Positions 1-12,890 of a stretch of DNA of 64,000 bases are shown piece by piece. A model generated the notes under the pieces. It searched no databases and was not told the DNA's origin. It worked only from the letters and a program-made list of their open reading frames with translations. The position numbers and the translations under genes were made by a program. Source of the stretch: Apoda limacodes (Eukaryota > Arthropoda > Insecta > Lepidoptera > Limacodidae); assembly GCA_946406115.1 (NCBI GenBank), contig OX291549.1:17569901-17633900 (forward strand). Direction: 5' to 3'. Numbering within the stretch: the first letter of the stretch is position 1; every line of letters starts with the position of its first letter.

Positions 1-79
1 CAAATCCGTTAATAAAGTCAATAATGATTGTAGACAATTCTTCAAAGTAATCTGTTTATAAAAAATACATCACTTACTT

Positions 80-176
80 TTTTTTTTTAATACCACTAAG
101 ATGGCAAACAAGCACACGGCCCGCCTGATGGTAACCGGTCACCGTGGCCTATGGACGCTTGTAACACCAGGGATAA
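80..176 (-). mobile_element. 3'-end fragment of a lepidopteran non-LTR retrotransposon (LINE tail)
   Basis: A T-run is followed by a stretch that recurs through the window (9462, 25919, 42818, 50505), with the shared words 'ccgcctgatggtaa', 'cggtcaccgt' and 'cctatggacgcttg'. In the 9.5 kb copy the same stretch lies at the C-terminal end of a minus-strand reverse-transcriptase-type ORF, so this is the 3' end of that LINE, with the poly(A) seen as poly(T) on the + strand. Only about 95 bp remain, so it is a 5'-truncated dead copy. The family name cannot be fixed from this alone. Confidence 0.7.
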
Positions 177-2738
177 ATAACATAATAGATGGAAGACCTT
201 AGAATGATCTAGACAGAAGCACAAAATTCGTACATTCACGTTACATAAGTACCACAATCTACTTTGAGTTCAGCCTTAAGCACCCGGTTCATTGAAAGTC
301 CATAAGCAACTAGGTATTAAAAAAGCTAGGCTCGTCGCCGTCCTACATACTAGTGGGTGTAACTAGAAAAATATAGATAGGCGTATGTTGTGCATCGGGT
401 ACGCGGCTCTATGCACTTGGAGTGCAACGCTCCCAGCCCGAGTCGTCGCACTGCATATAGGCCAGTGCACGCGAATGGCCGCACCCCCCCACAAGCCCCC
501 AAACCCCCCAGCCCGCTGCAACTCGTGATTTTCCATTTCCATCGCACTCGCTAATTCCAGTGTCGCTGCCCGATGTCGTAACGTGGAGAAATTTCTCAGG
601 CCTTTCTCCTCAACGCTGGCGCCCTCTTCCGGATGAATGTCACTGATAGACTGATAGAAGCTGAAGTTTAAACTTGAATAACTTGTTCTGGTGTTTAACA
701 CGCATATTATTTTATTAGTATCGGTTACGAAATAAAGCTGCTAAGTTAATTAAGCCAAAATGTAAGTAAGTATTGCGTAACTTATTAGCCGAAAACCCTT
801 TAAAATAAATAATGTTTCATTTTATCTTAAGACTTAAAATACTTAGTTTTCTTAGTGTGCCTAACATTTGTGTTTTGATTTTGACACTAAAAGTACTTAG
901 ATATTTTGGTCTTTTACTTAAGAAATGTACATTGTAAATACTTACTTACCCCGTCTAGTTGTCAACCATGGTCATTATATTGTTGACTATTTTAAAACAC
1001 AGTATGAGAATAATGCGGAAGGCAAATGTTGCGAAGAACGCATGTGCCCTCTTAAATGCGGGTTCAAAGAGCTCGGCGATGTGAGCTTTCGCCGAGAACG
1101 TCGTAACGCTATCGACTTCCAGCGCAGTTACGTCGTTACGACGCTACAGCGTCGGATGTAGTTACAAGTTCCTGCGGTCGTTGCCCGCTCGGCGCTCATT
1201 GCGTTAGCGACTTCTCTATATCGGTTAACTACGGCACCGAATTTTCCACAGGCAAACGTCTTACCCAGACTTATAGCTTATTTCGGATTTCAGAGCAACA
1301 CCTGCAATTAGGACGCTTATACTAATTATATATACATTATAAAGTGAAAACAAACAAATTTATTTTGACAGATGAGTACCGTTGGGTCTTAGTTTTATGT
1401 TTACGTGAATGTGAAGATTTTATTTTTGATGATTCATAGATAGGATACCTAGAACACAGAACGTGTGTGTGAATGAGGAAACTGTTAGTGCCGTTAGGTA
1501 ACTGTTTGTTACTAGAACAATCCTGTGCGGGCGCGTGTCGATAGGATCGATCGGACGGCTCCTGCGACATGTCCTGAATTTATGAACATGCGTGTGTCAT
1601 GATTATATTTCAGGCTAACGGACTTTGTTTAGGATTTCGATGGGTTGTAGTGAGCTTTGGCTTTTGGCTTAGTGAGCTGGGCCTCGGCCTGGTTCTTTTA
1701 TTAGTATGTACTGATTGTCTGTCTAACCGAGAGGCATGGGTTCAGTCAATCAATCACCGCACGCATTTATGTGATGGACACAAATTTGTGAAGTTGTAGA
1801 TGATTGAATCTAGGTGTATTCTATGTATAAAAGTTAATAAAAGTATATGAGTATTTTTTCCAGTATCCTATTAGTTGCGGCCAGAGTTCGCTGAGTGTAA
1901 TGTCCTGGATATATTATTATCATTATTATTTCTTCTGAGAATTTTAAAGATCTTTTTATTCAGTTATATTAAAAAAAGTAAATTCGAATATTCTGCACAT
2001 AATATATCGCTGTGTGTCTGTGTGTTTTGTGTGTGTCCCTTATATAATGTAAGAAGGTTTTTTTTTCAGTTTGTCATTGTTATTGAAATATTAGAACTAA
2101 ACCCTAATACCTATCAAATAAGCTCAGAGTTATTGTTAAATGTAAGATTAAATTCTTTTTTGTTTTACTCTTCCCTATTCTTACCAGTAAATGGAACACA
2201 GTAATTCAGTAACTCTACATAACTGAAATGAGGGCTTGTAGACTTGTTTTCTTAGGAAGCATTTATACAGAATTCGTTCGGAAAGTAGAATCTACGCAGT
2301 TGAATGAAGGGTGAGCGAGGGTGAAGGTGGGGGTAGTAGGGTGTAGAGGTGAATGACCGAGCTTTGATCTCGCGCTGTACATTATAGCGTTGTACGTACG
2401 CGTGTTTTACATGAACACGAACTTAGCGAGTAATGGATATAATGTAGAGTAGCGTTAGGTCACGTAGTCACATTGTCGTTTATTTGAATTGCTCTTCTTA
2501 CCTATTACTCCTCTGGAACAAAATCAAACTTCTGAATAATATTTGGGGTTTAATAATTGAATGTCTAGAGTACCTAATTCAGGTTAAAAGATCATTATGT
2601 TAGTAAAGATCTTCAGTCTCAAGACCCATGCATTTATTCTTGAGCCTGCAGAACTCGAATCGTTTCGTAATTGGAACCCTGGTTGTTTTTTTGAAATCGC
2701 CTAAGAAGTACCTCCCTAAAGGAATAACGGACGGTAGA
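177..2738. other. Non-coding stretch, no gene supported
   Basis: Short ORFs here (up to 112 codons) are interrupted, lack recognisable domains and look like chance frames in AT-rich DNA. The segment around 1060-1210 is locally GC-richer with small inverted words ('cgtcgtaacg' against 'cgttacgacg') but no gene. It could be intergenic DNA or an intron of a far-upstream E75 isoform. Confidence 0.5.
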
Positions 2739-2871
2739 GGGCTTATCATGACTTTACTATCGGATTCAAACAGTTAATATGAAGTGACGTAAAGCGACGC
2801 TTTCAAACGACGTTATTAGTTACTTTTATACAAAACTTGCCTCAAATACGATAATAACTCGTGCTAAGCCC
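2739..2871. repeat. MITE copy with GGGCTTA termini
   Basis: The segment begins GGGCTTATCA and ends TGCTAAGCCC, which are near-perfect inverted termini. The same terminal pair bounds 50942-51120, and the right terminus alone recurs at 36016-36025. The size (133 bp), terminal inversion and lack of coding capacity fit a miniature inverted-repeat transposable element. No clear target-site duplication was seen. Confidence 0.5.
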
Positions 2872-4640
2872 TCAGATACATCTTAAGACATTGGTACACA
2901 ACGTCTTTCGCATTCATACTTCTGTAGCTTACTTACTTATTGTTAGACTTGCTTTTACCAGCAACTCCACCCGCCATGACGTTGATAGTTATTCCCGGGG
3001 GAACTATTGAACTTTTTCGGGATAAAAAGTAGCCTATGTCCTTAGTTCCTACAACAAAGTTCAGCTCCATTAAAGTTTACAGAATTCTTTTTTCAAGTAC
3101 CTTACACTAAGTAGGTTAATCTTTCATAGATGAATTCTTTAAAAAAAAATACATTACGACAGTAGCTTTTTCAGAACAAAGCACACTTAAAGCTCACGAT
3201 GCGCAAACATATAATCCGGTATCATTGACCTCTAACTCCAACGATCTCAATTCGTAATCCAGCTGTTCACATTCTTTGATAGTTCTACCACGTCAGGTCT
3301 GGCACATTGGTCCGCTTCAGGCACGAAATAAGGATAAAAATCGCTTAAATACCGCCACGTTCGATAATTTTGATATCTAGCAGGCAATTACCCCGAAGAT
3401 GACGTAAACTGCGTCCTTGAATCGGATCTACAAACATGATTGTACAAACACGACTTCGAGTAGGTCACTCACCTTAAACTGTTGTCGCATTTTTGCTGTA
3501 CATATCCAAACCGCACATACCTCATATAATTCATTACATATGAATTACATGCTTTTGTATATTACAGAAGTCATAGTCACCCGTCATAATAAGGCGGGCA
3601 GTAAGCTGCGTAGGCGAGCTAATTCTAAATGAAACTCATAGCCATACGTCACTGGTACCAATATGTATGTATGTAAATATAACGTCCCGGTCTTTATATA
3701 CCCAGAAGGCGGTATAATCAGTGCCCGAATACACAACCATATATTTTTATTTCATCAGCTTTTTATTTCAGTCTTGCGTGATAGACAGTGAGGGTATCCT
3801 CACAACACTGCTTTTGATACCGTATAGGTATCTGGACTAAGGTGGCTTATTACTAGCTTTTTCCTGGGTTTCACCCGCCACGTCAAGTATCTCGACAACA
3901 GCGGCACCTATCGGGTCCAAGAATATCCTTTCAAGCTGGAACCAACGATACACATAGGTATACAAAATTTCATTAAAAACGGTTTAATGGCTTCGGAATT
4001 TAGTGTGTATACGAACACAGCTATACGTGATGTCCCATAAGCAGTGAATCACCTGATATTAAATAAGGCCTGATATTTGTATGATAATTAAGTGTGTGAT
4101 TTTTATCATAATAACATAATATCATTCGTATGTTCCTTTATGTAATCCCTGTATGTAATAAATAAGTTATTTATGTAACAAAACTCTTTTAGTTACAAAA
4201 GGTTACTTTTAGAGTAGCAAAAAACATAATTGAATAAAATTGCAATGTTTGTTGAGTTATATGTGTGTTTACCAAATTAGGAGTTTTTAGTGAAATCTTC
4301 TCGGGTTATATAAAATTGTTACAGAATCATTTTATCAAAACTACCAACAGACTTCATAAATCGCCTTAAATTGTTTTTTTTCCGTCCGATCAAAACTGAC
4401 TAATTATAATTAATAAATTGCAGTACTGGGAGCCACTTACTTAAATTTAACTAGGCTTACAACACCGTGTATATATACGTATAGTGTTACTTTCGGAAAG
4501 TTTTCGGTTCGCAGTCTTTTTGTAATTTATTCAACTATGGTTCAATATAAATGATGGTCCAACCCATGAGGTGCTCATAATTAGCGTTTGTTTGAAAAAT
4601 TATCATAAATTAATGATTTGCCCATTTTGGTCGGTTTTTA
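2872..4640. other. Non-coding stretch with transposon remnants
   Basis: No host gene is seen. Around 2985-3060 there is an inverted remnant of the element found at 4655-4870 (shared 'cgggataaaaagtagcctatg'-like words in reverse orientation). Around 3855-4010 is a degraded 'ttactagctttttcc...tttcacccgc' fragment typical of the lepidopteran Helitron/RTE-like tails also seen at 37592-37800. A (TATG/TACG)-type simple stretch lies near 3660. Confidence 0.45.
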
Positions 4641-4654
4641 TGCATAATGACCAG

Positions 4655-4870
4655 ACCACTTATTCTACTAATGTTATAAATGTGAAAGTTTGGATGTTTG
4701 TTACTTAATCACGCATAAACTACTGGACGAATCGGGATAAAACTTGGCACACATATAGGTTATCTCCTGGAATAGGACATAGGCTACTTTTTATCCCGAA
4801 AAATTCAAAAGTTCTCGTGAGAATAACTATAACCGAGCTTGAACGAACTATAAGCTACAGCTATAGCAAA
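4655..4870 (+). mobile_element. Short lepidopteran repeat (Lep1/Helitron- or RTE-like fragment)
   Basis: The segment begins 'ctactaatgttataaatgtg' and contains 'ggatgtttgttact', 'atcgggataaaacttggca', 'ataggctactttttatccc'. A second copy with the same word order lies at 12668-12890, and an inverted remnant at 2985-3060. I recognise the word order as a very common insect interspersed repeat. I believe it belongs to short non-autonomous Helitron-like elements, but an RTE LINE tail is the alternative. Confidence 0.55.
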
Positions 4871-7467
4871 CTTTAGTAGTATAATTAAGGTGATGACAAA
4901 CCCAAACGAGTATAGTTTGCAAGAATTTGATTAATTTTGTTACAGTCCTGAGTACACTTTTTGACGTGAAAACAATATATGTTAAAGTTCAAACCTTAAT
5001 AAAGTGAATTTGCTAATATTATAATAATTTGCCTATTATAATAAACAGTTAAAAAATTATAATCTTACACTCTATTTTTGGGCTTTAATTGAAATTGTTT
5101 GCAAAACTAATACTGATATTCTTTTCATTCTTATTTCATAAAATACAAATTAATATAGAATAAGCTTATTTCATAGTTATAAATAAATATTTAAATCTTT
5201 AAAACGACAAAAAACCGAGAAAATCAAGATTTTCAACGTGCGGTCGTTGAACTGTGTTTTTGTATGCTTTAATAGTGTAATATGTCTTTGTACACTGCAC
5301 GGCACGCTTTTGCTAGAGTATGTCGGGCAGAGCCGCTGGCAAAATCTAGTTATAAATAATGGACTGAATTGTCAATTCGTTTACAACATGATCTTTCTTA
5401 TATGTCTGTTTGTCTATTCAGATGGTTTTGTATGAGGTTTCTACTAATTAAGTAAAAATTCCCAAAAAGTATTTCAACTTAACATTGTTAAAGCGGGGCG
5501 CGTGTTTCTTTGTCATGTAATAATATAGACAAAAGGCGTACATAATATGTAGGACCGTGTCGAGTTATCAGTGACATATATAGCGCTCGACAGCGACCGA
5601 CGCGATAGCAGCAACACAACACCACCGTCTCGGTACAATGACCCAGAATTATATAAAAACGGCCTCGATTTTGATAGCGCTCTGTGCTGTGGCAATGACA
5701 TTAAGTAATTATCACGCTTTTATAATGATAAAAAGAAAACATGATAACGAAATGACTTTATCTGGAACGATACATTCGCTACCTACAAATCATAGGTGGT
5801 GTAAATAGTTATGTATCTATCAATATACCAGCTGAACTTGGCATATTTGGTTAATAACATCTTTTCTACAAGTTTTTAGTAACTAAAAGTAAAAACGAAA
5901 TTGCATCAAATTTAAAATGGTTTTATATACGTAATTTAGATAAATAAAAATATTATGTTTACGGAATATTTAAGTTTAACTTCTGCCACAGTACTTATGT
6001 CATATTTACAGTTTTATATCGTGTACTATTTTCAAGCCTTAGTTAGTTTCTAGAATTTACTAATAGGGGTATATAAGACTGATTTTTACCCATTGAGCTA
6101 TTATATAATATTATATTAGAGCTCAATATTACCTACCCATACTATTCTCCTTCTTTACTGTTGTAGCCAACTAAACAAGGTGACTTAATACGTATTTATT
6201 TTGAAAAACTCAATCTTGTGTGTGAATATTGTTTGTTCCATACTCAGATCTATTGATTTTTACGTACTAATACATACATACACCTATGTCATTTTGATTA
6301 TCAAATGTTCTTTTTCCGGAAACACACTACACTTAGTGACTTATAAAGTCCTAGTACATCGATCTTACAAATACACAAATCTTCTATAATTAAGAAATAC
6401 ATGATAAATAAAAAAAACATTCTTCGATTGTGACTTTCTAAAGGTCGAAGATTCGAATAATCTTACCTATATTTCCCAAAAACAATACGAATTCACATCT
6501 TACTTATTTACAAATTGAGATAGATTAATTCTAAAATCTGTTATAGGTAATTCTGAAACGAATCCTTTTATTATAATAAACCATGAATTACATTAATCTG
6601 TTGGTTTTTACAGGAAAATAACCTGTTTTGAAAAGATTTCGTGTCAACTATAAATTATTAAATAGGTGACGCCAATCTTATTCGTCTCCAACGACTAAAT
6701 TGTCTTCGAACAAAATACAATAAATTGTCATATTTAGATTTGATAAAAAACACAGACAACATTCGTTATCATATCCAAGTTAGAAAATGTGACGTAAATG
6801 TAATGATTTGGGTGCATTAAGGTGCATTGACTTTTGTGGGTTGAACTGCTTTGGTGTCTGGAGCTTTGGCACGAGCGGATGTCAACTTTCTCGCGGTTAC
6901 GCAACGTGCGGCTCGCGTTCCGGAGAGATGCGGTCGTGTTGCTAGAACGTTCGTCGGGTCATCGACCATCACTTACGAAACACTTCCGAACTACCGTACT
7001 TACGTCCGAAATTTAACATATCAATTTTCGTGTTTTGTCCATATTCAATTGATTGATTTAAATTTGGATTATCCACTTTTATTGACTGATACGTAACTCC
7101 TCTCGCCGAAAATGTCGTTTAAGCAAAGATTACCATTTATTAGCATCGGAAATACCGTGGAAGTTAATGCATATTCTAGTTCCACTTTTGGAGTCTAAAG
7201 ATATTTATTAAAAAATTATGTATTTGTTTCTCGCGTAATTTCTCATTCTTTCTCGCCTAATTTCTCATAACCATTACTTTAAAGAATACATGTCAAAAAT
7301 GTTGGATACACTCATGATAATCATATTACCCTATGCTTCGTTTCAGTTTTCAAGTTCTATCATTCCATAGGGATCAGAAAGTAACACCGAATCACAAAAT
7401 TTACAAAATATTACTATCCTTTCGATTAGTAGTTTCCAATGATTAAATATGTAATTTATTTATGGTG
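4871..7467. other. Non-coding AT-rich stretch, no gene supported
   Basis: No ORF with recognisable domains. The 6860-6990 interval is locally GC-richer and carries overlapping 60-80 codon frames, but these have no homology I recognise and no splice structure. Nothing else is seen. Confidence 0.45.
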
Positions 7468-9016
7468 CCCAACTAGCACAAACTAGTTGCTTAAGAGCTT
7501 CGGAGCTAATCCGACTATTCCCAAAGGCGCCAAGCTCAAGCGCCAGAGCGTGCACTGCAGTACCTTATGCAGCCGCTTTGCAGCCAAAGGGGCAAAACTT
7601 TTCGCAACCTACAGCTCCATTGGAACTTCATAATAGTGACATTAAAGCGCTACTGGAGCTGCAACTAATAATTAACACCACACTAAAGCTTTTGTGGCGC
7701 TTATTGAATGAATGAAAGTTTTAACTGAACGAATAAAGGATCAGTGATCATTCACCTTGTCTCTTTTATTTATTAAATACATCTGTTGTTCCTGAGTCAG
7801 ACATTACTGAATACAAATAAATAACAAGTAAAATGAAGGTAAGTGTTTTTGAGCTGTATTTCGTATTATATGCAAGTGGCTAAAAACGCAGATCAGTTTA
7901 TCGTGCATATAGTTAATATTATTGGAGTATTTTTAACGCGCCTCAATAATTATCTCAAAATATCGTTAAATATGTAAAATATTATTATATAAATAATATT
8001 ATATCACAAACCTACACGATATTGAAATTACATACTTGACTACATTTGTATTTAGTAAGTTGCTGATGCTATATTTAGTGATATTTTACTACCAATTTTG
8101 ATAAAAACCTATAAATTTCTCAAGTAATTATAAATAATTGTCTTGTAAATATGGCGTCTATGAGAAGCAGCTTTAACTTGCAACTTCAACCTTAATCCTC
8201 TCTACGCGTCAAAGCGTTAAGTTTCACTCTTCTGAAGGTCCAAGTAATACCTGTACCACTAGTGCAGTTCAAGTCTTCATAATCACTTTTATTTCGTACT
8301 TATTGCAGGTATCGAACCACACGAATGGTTATTTGTTTAGAGATCCGTAGAACTCGTTGAAAACCCTAAAATACGATGATCGTTTGTAGCTGCTTCTATA
8401 TTTTTCGCTCTTTCAATTGTTTAACACTTACTATGTTACTATTTCAGATCCATTTCTTTTAAACTGGCTCAAATATTTTATAAAATGTGATTTCTCCAAT
8501 AAAAATAGCAGAATGTATCCAAATGAGTAGGCAATGTCCATTACGCTCCTGCTTCTATTGTGAAGCCTTAATGTCGCTATTAGTAAAACAGTCGATCAAA
8601 TTGCTATTTAAGTCTGCGCAAAAGTACAAATCACTTCTGCAATGAAACTTTCAGTGGCAGAACAGTGATAAATATATCTTTGGTACAGTTCCGTTAAAAA
8701 GTCTGCAATTAAAGTCTTTATGCAGTTCCGAAGCGTACAGAAGCGGCAATAGAAGCCTTTTAGCAGCTTTAAGTTTTAACATACATGTTTTAACTCTCTT
8801 TTAAAGCTATATACGGCAAATAGGTTGTAAAATTAACTCTTATAAAGCCTAGAGTGGCATTTGATTCAGTTTCTGCTACCCCTAGTGATATTTACAACTA
8901 TGTGCAGTTACGGAAGCAATACTAGAACTTAAAACGACTCTCTGAACCCCTAAAGCGCTACTGTACAGCTAAAAGTTGCAAAATAGGCTGCTATTTCCAC
9001 TAGTGTGCTAGTTGGG
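7468..9016. mobile_element. Candidate non-autonomous DNA transposon with 13-bp perfect terminal inverted repeats
   Basis: CCCAACTAGCACA at 7468-7480 is matched exactly in reverse complement by TGTGCTAGTTGGG at 9004-9016, about 1.55 kb apart. Sequence just inside the ends is unlike the surroundings and rich in GCAGC/GCTGC-type words; 'gcgctactg' occurs near both ends. No transposase ORF is present and no clean target-site duplication is visible at the flanks, so this could be an old cut-and-paste element or a coincidence of short inverted words. Confidence 0.4.
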
Positions 9017-9461
9017 GTACTAGGACTTTATAAGTTACTGGGAGTAGTTTGTTAAAAGTAAATAAATATAACAGTCTGTTTGTTTGAATAGTCTTTAACA
9101 ATTTCTTACTGTGAGGAATGGGCTGGGAATTAATAACTTAGGACTCTTTATTTTGAGAAATTGGGCATAATAGACTTGTGTCTTAAACTGTGTGAAAAGC
9201 CTTTTAGAGGAGCCCAAATGCGCATATACATTTGCTTTGTGGGCGTTAGGCTAATAAAATCAAATTGAGTTCATTTTTATATGACAAGAGTATCTTTCAA
9301 ATTGGAGGACAACTAAGCGTAAAATTGAAATAAATTTATTACAATTATATCATACAAGATATAGAATATCTGTTACAGTAATTTTCTAGCTTTTTAATTA
9401 AATGTGGTTACTTAATATTCTGTGTCGCAAATAATGTTCCCACTACAGGTTAAAATAGATT

Positions 9462-9975
9462 TTTTTTTTTTTAATACCACTTAAGTGGCAGACAAGCTTA
9501 CGGTCCGCCTGATGGTAAGCGGTCACCGTAGCCTATGGACGCTTGCAACACCAGGGGCATCACTCGCGCGTTGCCGACCCTTCAGAAATCTAATAACTTC
9601 TTTTTTGAAGAACCCCATACTGTAGTCCTTAGAGAAAACCTTGGCAGGGAGCTCATTCCACAACCCAAGGGTTCGCGGGAGGAAGTTTCTCTGAAACCGC
9701 ACTGTACGCGACCATTTTGGTTCCAAAGTGTGAGTATGAATTCCCTGTCGATGGCGAGCGGTGCAATGGTAGAAAGTAGCCGTGGGCATCATTTCGAACA
9801 ATTCCTCAGAACACAATCCATTGTACAAGCGGTAGAACACACACAGGGAGGCAAAGTCTCTCCTCAGACTTAAGGGCTCGATACCGCAAGTGAGTTTGGG
9901 ATTGTCGACAATTCTCACAGCCCGTCGTTGAACCGAGTCAAAAGGGCCAAGCTGGTATCCGGGTGCACCCGCTCA
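9462..9975 (-). mobile_element. 5'-truncated non-LTR retrotransposon (LINE) with reverse-transcriptase C-terminus
   Basis: On the minus strand, codons run from about 9966 to 9523 and encode the C-terminal tail of a LINE ORF2: a 'FDSVQRRAVRIV' segment, then 'LRRDFASLCVFYRLYNG', 'RTVRFQRNFLPRTLGLWNELP' split by short spacers, and a final 'FLKGRQR'. This block is characteristic of the region after the RT domain in Jockey/CR1-like elements that are abundant in moths. A TGA interrupts the frame just upstream near 9970, and nothing of the RT catalytic core is left. The + strand poly(T) at 9462-9475 is the element's poly(A). It supplies the identity of the shorter tails elsewhere in the window. Confidence 0.8.
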
Positions 9976-10119
9976 GAAACTCGAGAGGGTGGGTATTTTT
10001 TTTAAAGCGACGTTTTAACAGATATCCTAAATAATCTCTACTATAAGTATGTGTTAAGGTTTGTTATTTTTTTCCAGTTTGAAACTAGCAATAGGTCGGT
10101 GGAATTTTTTTTTTAAAAC

Positions 10120-10340
10120 AAGCAGATATCTGCACATTTGGGTAGGCCGCAGCCTTAAGCAGCGAGTCCAGGTGGCAGCGGTGAGTGTTGGTAACAACGT
10201 GGCGATGTTGTTCACAGCACGGTGGGTGACGGTGGTGAGGCGCTAGGTCGTCGTTCGCGGACGGAGGTCATCGCCGCGCGGCTTCTTGCGCGCTCAGCTA
10301 CGTGCACTGAGTTCTGTGAAGCCTGCGCGCGCGCATACTC
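10120..10340. promoter_or_regulatory. GC-richer island with a consensus-like 5' splice site
   Basis: This interval stands out from the AT-rich surroundings by CG content and contains 'gcagcggtgagtgttgg' near 10185, a good match to a 5' splice site (gtgagt). No ORF with a usable ATG is joined to it. It could be an undetected promoter plus non-coding first exon, possibly of a distal E75 isoform such as E75C, but that is only a guess. Confidence 0.2.
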
Positions 10341-10615
10341 TACGACACTAACTGTATCCTATAGGCTATCGACCTATTTTAACTAATGCGAATAGTTTGA
10401 TTCGTGGCTCGAAGAATGCTTAGGTCCAAATCAATCGTACATTTAACATATATACCTACCTACTTAATCAAATAAAAAATAGTCCTAAATGCATCTTTTT
10501 GAACCTAGACTATCACCACAGTTTTTGCTTTTAGTGAAACTTTAGAGTTTATTCTTGTGGACTACAGTGTGGAGTCCAAAGAGGAATGACTAGATTCTTG
10601 AAAGATCGCGAGTAG

Positions 10616-10684
10616 TGCTACTGATTTAACCATCGGTGAACGTTTACCATCAAGAGGACCATATGCTTGTTTGCCGCTTTAAAA
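10616..10684 (+). mobile_element. LINE tail fragment, opposite orientation to the other copies
   Basis: 'accatcaagaggaccatatg' and 'gcttgtttgccgc' are the reverse complement of the 'ggcaaacaagc...gatggt' tail seen at 80-176 and 9462-9560. Only about 70 bp remain, ending near an A-run at 10681. Confidence 0.6.
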
Positions 10685-10689
10685 AAATA

Positions 10690-12106
10690 CTTGGCTAATT
10701 AAATGATGTTTTTTATCTGACATATTAGCAGCTTTAGCGTTAACATAACTTTAGCAGGCGATTTTCCCTGCAGTAAATACATCGCACATATAGGGCATCA
10801 TTTAACAATCAATGTCAAAATCATGTGATACTTAAGTTTAGTGTTTTTAAGAAAGTGGCAGCAGTTGTTGACGATACTAAAATTACAGATAATATAATAT
10901 AGTTCTCTCACAACTCCACTTGATCGGTGCAAACACGTAATATGCTATCTAATATAAAGTTAATTGCAAATATTAATGTGTATAGGATTTATGAGTATAC
11001 ACTTTAAATTACACTCTATTGTTTAAGAGCACTGCAAAACTGCACGCTTTTAGGCAAACTCGTAAGCCTAGTCAGAGCTTCACGATATTGAAAAATGTAG
11101 ATATAGAAACCTAGTTTTGTATGTTAATTTTTAAGAAAAACTAATCTGAGTGCTTACTAACTAACTAACTAACTAACGCTAACTCTAAAAAAGAGAGCTA
11201 AAGAGTTATTTTTTTTTGTTTAAAAGCGGTAATCTCTAGAACTACCAGTCGGATCTAAAAAATACTTTTTATATTTAATAGCCCTATTGTTGAGGAAGGT
11301 TATAGGCTATTTATCATCATGCTGCGACCCTTAAGAGCTGAGCAAACGAAAAAAGTCAGACAGAACGCTAAACGATTGTCTGTCAGGGTATCTAGTATTA
11401 AGTTCAATTGAATATATTTGAAATTTTACTTTTTTATGTTATTCATATTTATTTATTTCATATCTAACATACATCGTCAAGATTAATGAATCATTGCATT
11501 CTATACTCTTATTCGTTTCGATTTACGCAATAGTATATGATGCTCGTATTTTCTAGTTCCTAGTAAAGCAATGTAAATATTATGTATTATTGTAAAGAGG
11601 TCAATACCAAAACATTTTAAGAATATAATATGATAAATGAATTATTTATTTATTCGGGATGTTTACTTTCTTCCTTATCAGTTTTTAGGTCAGTACCAAG
11701 TCAACATTCGATTGTTTGTCTGAACTCTCTTAACAATTCTCAATTTATCTTATAACAAATAAGGAGGTACTTTGTTTGGTGATAAATCCAAACGATAGGT
11801 ATACAATATAACCCACTTATAAAGATACAAAGTCTTGCATAACATGAAATGGTTTTCGATATCCTACCAAACAGTATTACCATTTTTTTTCAATTATAAA
11901 ATTGTATTTAATATTACTCAGGGTTAGGGATGTAACTTTTATTACTGAAAGATTTTTTTAAAAATATTTTCCTTAGTTGCAGAGAAAAGCTCCCTGCAAA
12001 AACATAAACAAATGAAATAAATGTTACCCCTTATAATATAAGTTAATAGGTATACAAGATTAAACTTTAAACTACGAATAAGTTCTAGATTAGACCTAGG
12101 TACCTT
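10690..12106. other. Non-coding stretch with a short tetranucleotide tandem
   Basis: No gene is supported. 'ctaa' units are repeated about five times at 11157-11177. The rest is AT-rich with no recognisable repeat boundary. Confidence 0.5.
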
Positions 12107-12476
12107 TTTAACTGACTTCAAGAAAGGAGGAGGTTCTCAATTCGGTTGTGTTTGTTTGTTTGTGTTTTTTTTATCTATGTATCATCATTAAACTTTTATG
12201 CTAAGAGCTTAGGGAGATTATTACTTTGATTTAATGCATTTTGTAAATGGTTGGTTGGGTTTGTTGACTATATACGTATGGATACACAAACATAGTCATA
12301 ATTCTGTTTACTTCTTGACTGCTCCGTTCTTCTTTTCTTGCAGCAATAAAATGACGTTTTTTTTTTTGGTTTTTGGTTTTTTAAACTATCGATTTCGATG
12401 GATCACTATTCGATTTTTAATAATTTTTTTTAAGGTTTTTTTTTATAACTGTGATAGAGTGGATTTTTTTATATAG
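12107..12476. mobile_element. Lepidopteran interspersed repeat, 'actgacttcaagaaaggagg' family
   Basis: Begins 'taactgacttcaagaaagg' and continues 'ggaggttctcaattcgg' and T-rich runs. The copy at 21416-21860 starts with the same words (caaccgacttcaaaaaa, gttctcaattcggctg). This head is a widespread moth/butterfly repeat; class uncertain. An 80-codon frame inside is T-rich and not a gene. The right boundary is approximate. Confidence 0.5.
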
Positions 12477-12667
12477 ACATCATTATGTATGACCGAGTGG
12501 TCACAGCTTTCTATAAAAAATCAATTTAATACCGGCTTAGTAAAAGAGCACGATTTATTTAACAGGCTATTGTCGCAAGAAAAGAAGAACAACCCAAGTG
12601 CTTCTGAAGTTAAATATAACCGCCTACAGCAGATACTGACAGCTAGATTTTCATGCTAGATTTTTTT

Positions 12668-12890
12668 TACCTATCCTACTAATGTAATGTAATGTATGTC
12701 TGGATGGATGTTTGTTACTCAATCACGCTCCAACCACTGGACGGATCGGGATAAAACTTGACATACATACATATAGGTTAGGTCCTGGAATAGCATATAG
12801 GCTACTTTTTATCCCTAAAAATTTAAAAAATCCTGCGGGAATAACTATTACAGAGTTAAACGAACTACAATAGCAATAAACAACTATAGC
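12668..12890 (+). mobile_element. Second copy of the 4.6-kb short repeat (Lep1/Helitron- or RTE-like)
   Basis: Shares with 4655-4870 the ordered words 'ctactaatgta', 'ggatgtttgttactcaatca', 'gatcgggataaaacttg', 'ataggctactttttatccc' and the tail 'ggaataactat...aacgaacta'. It contains a small local duplication 'taatgtaatgtaatg'. No coding capacity. Confidence 0.55.

Noticed and set aside
9535..9873. 112-codon + strand frame
   Set aside because: It is the complement of the LINE reverse-transcriptase C-terminal frame.
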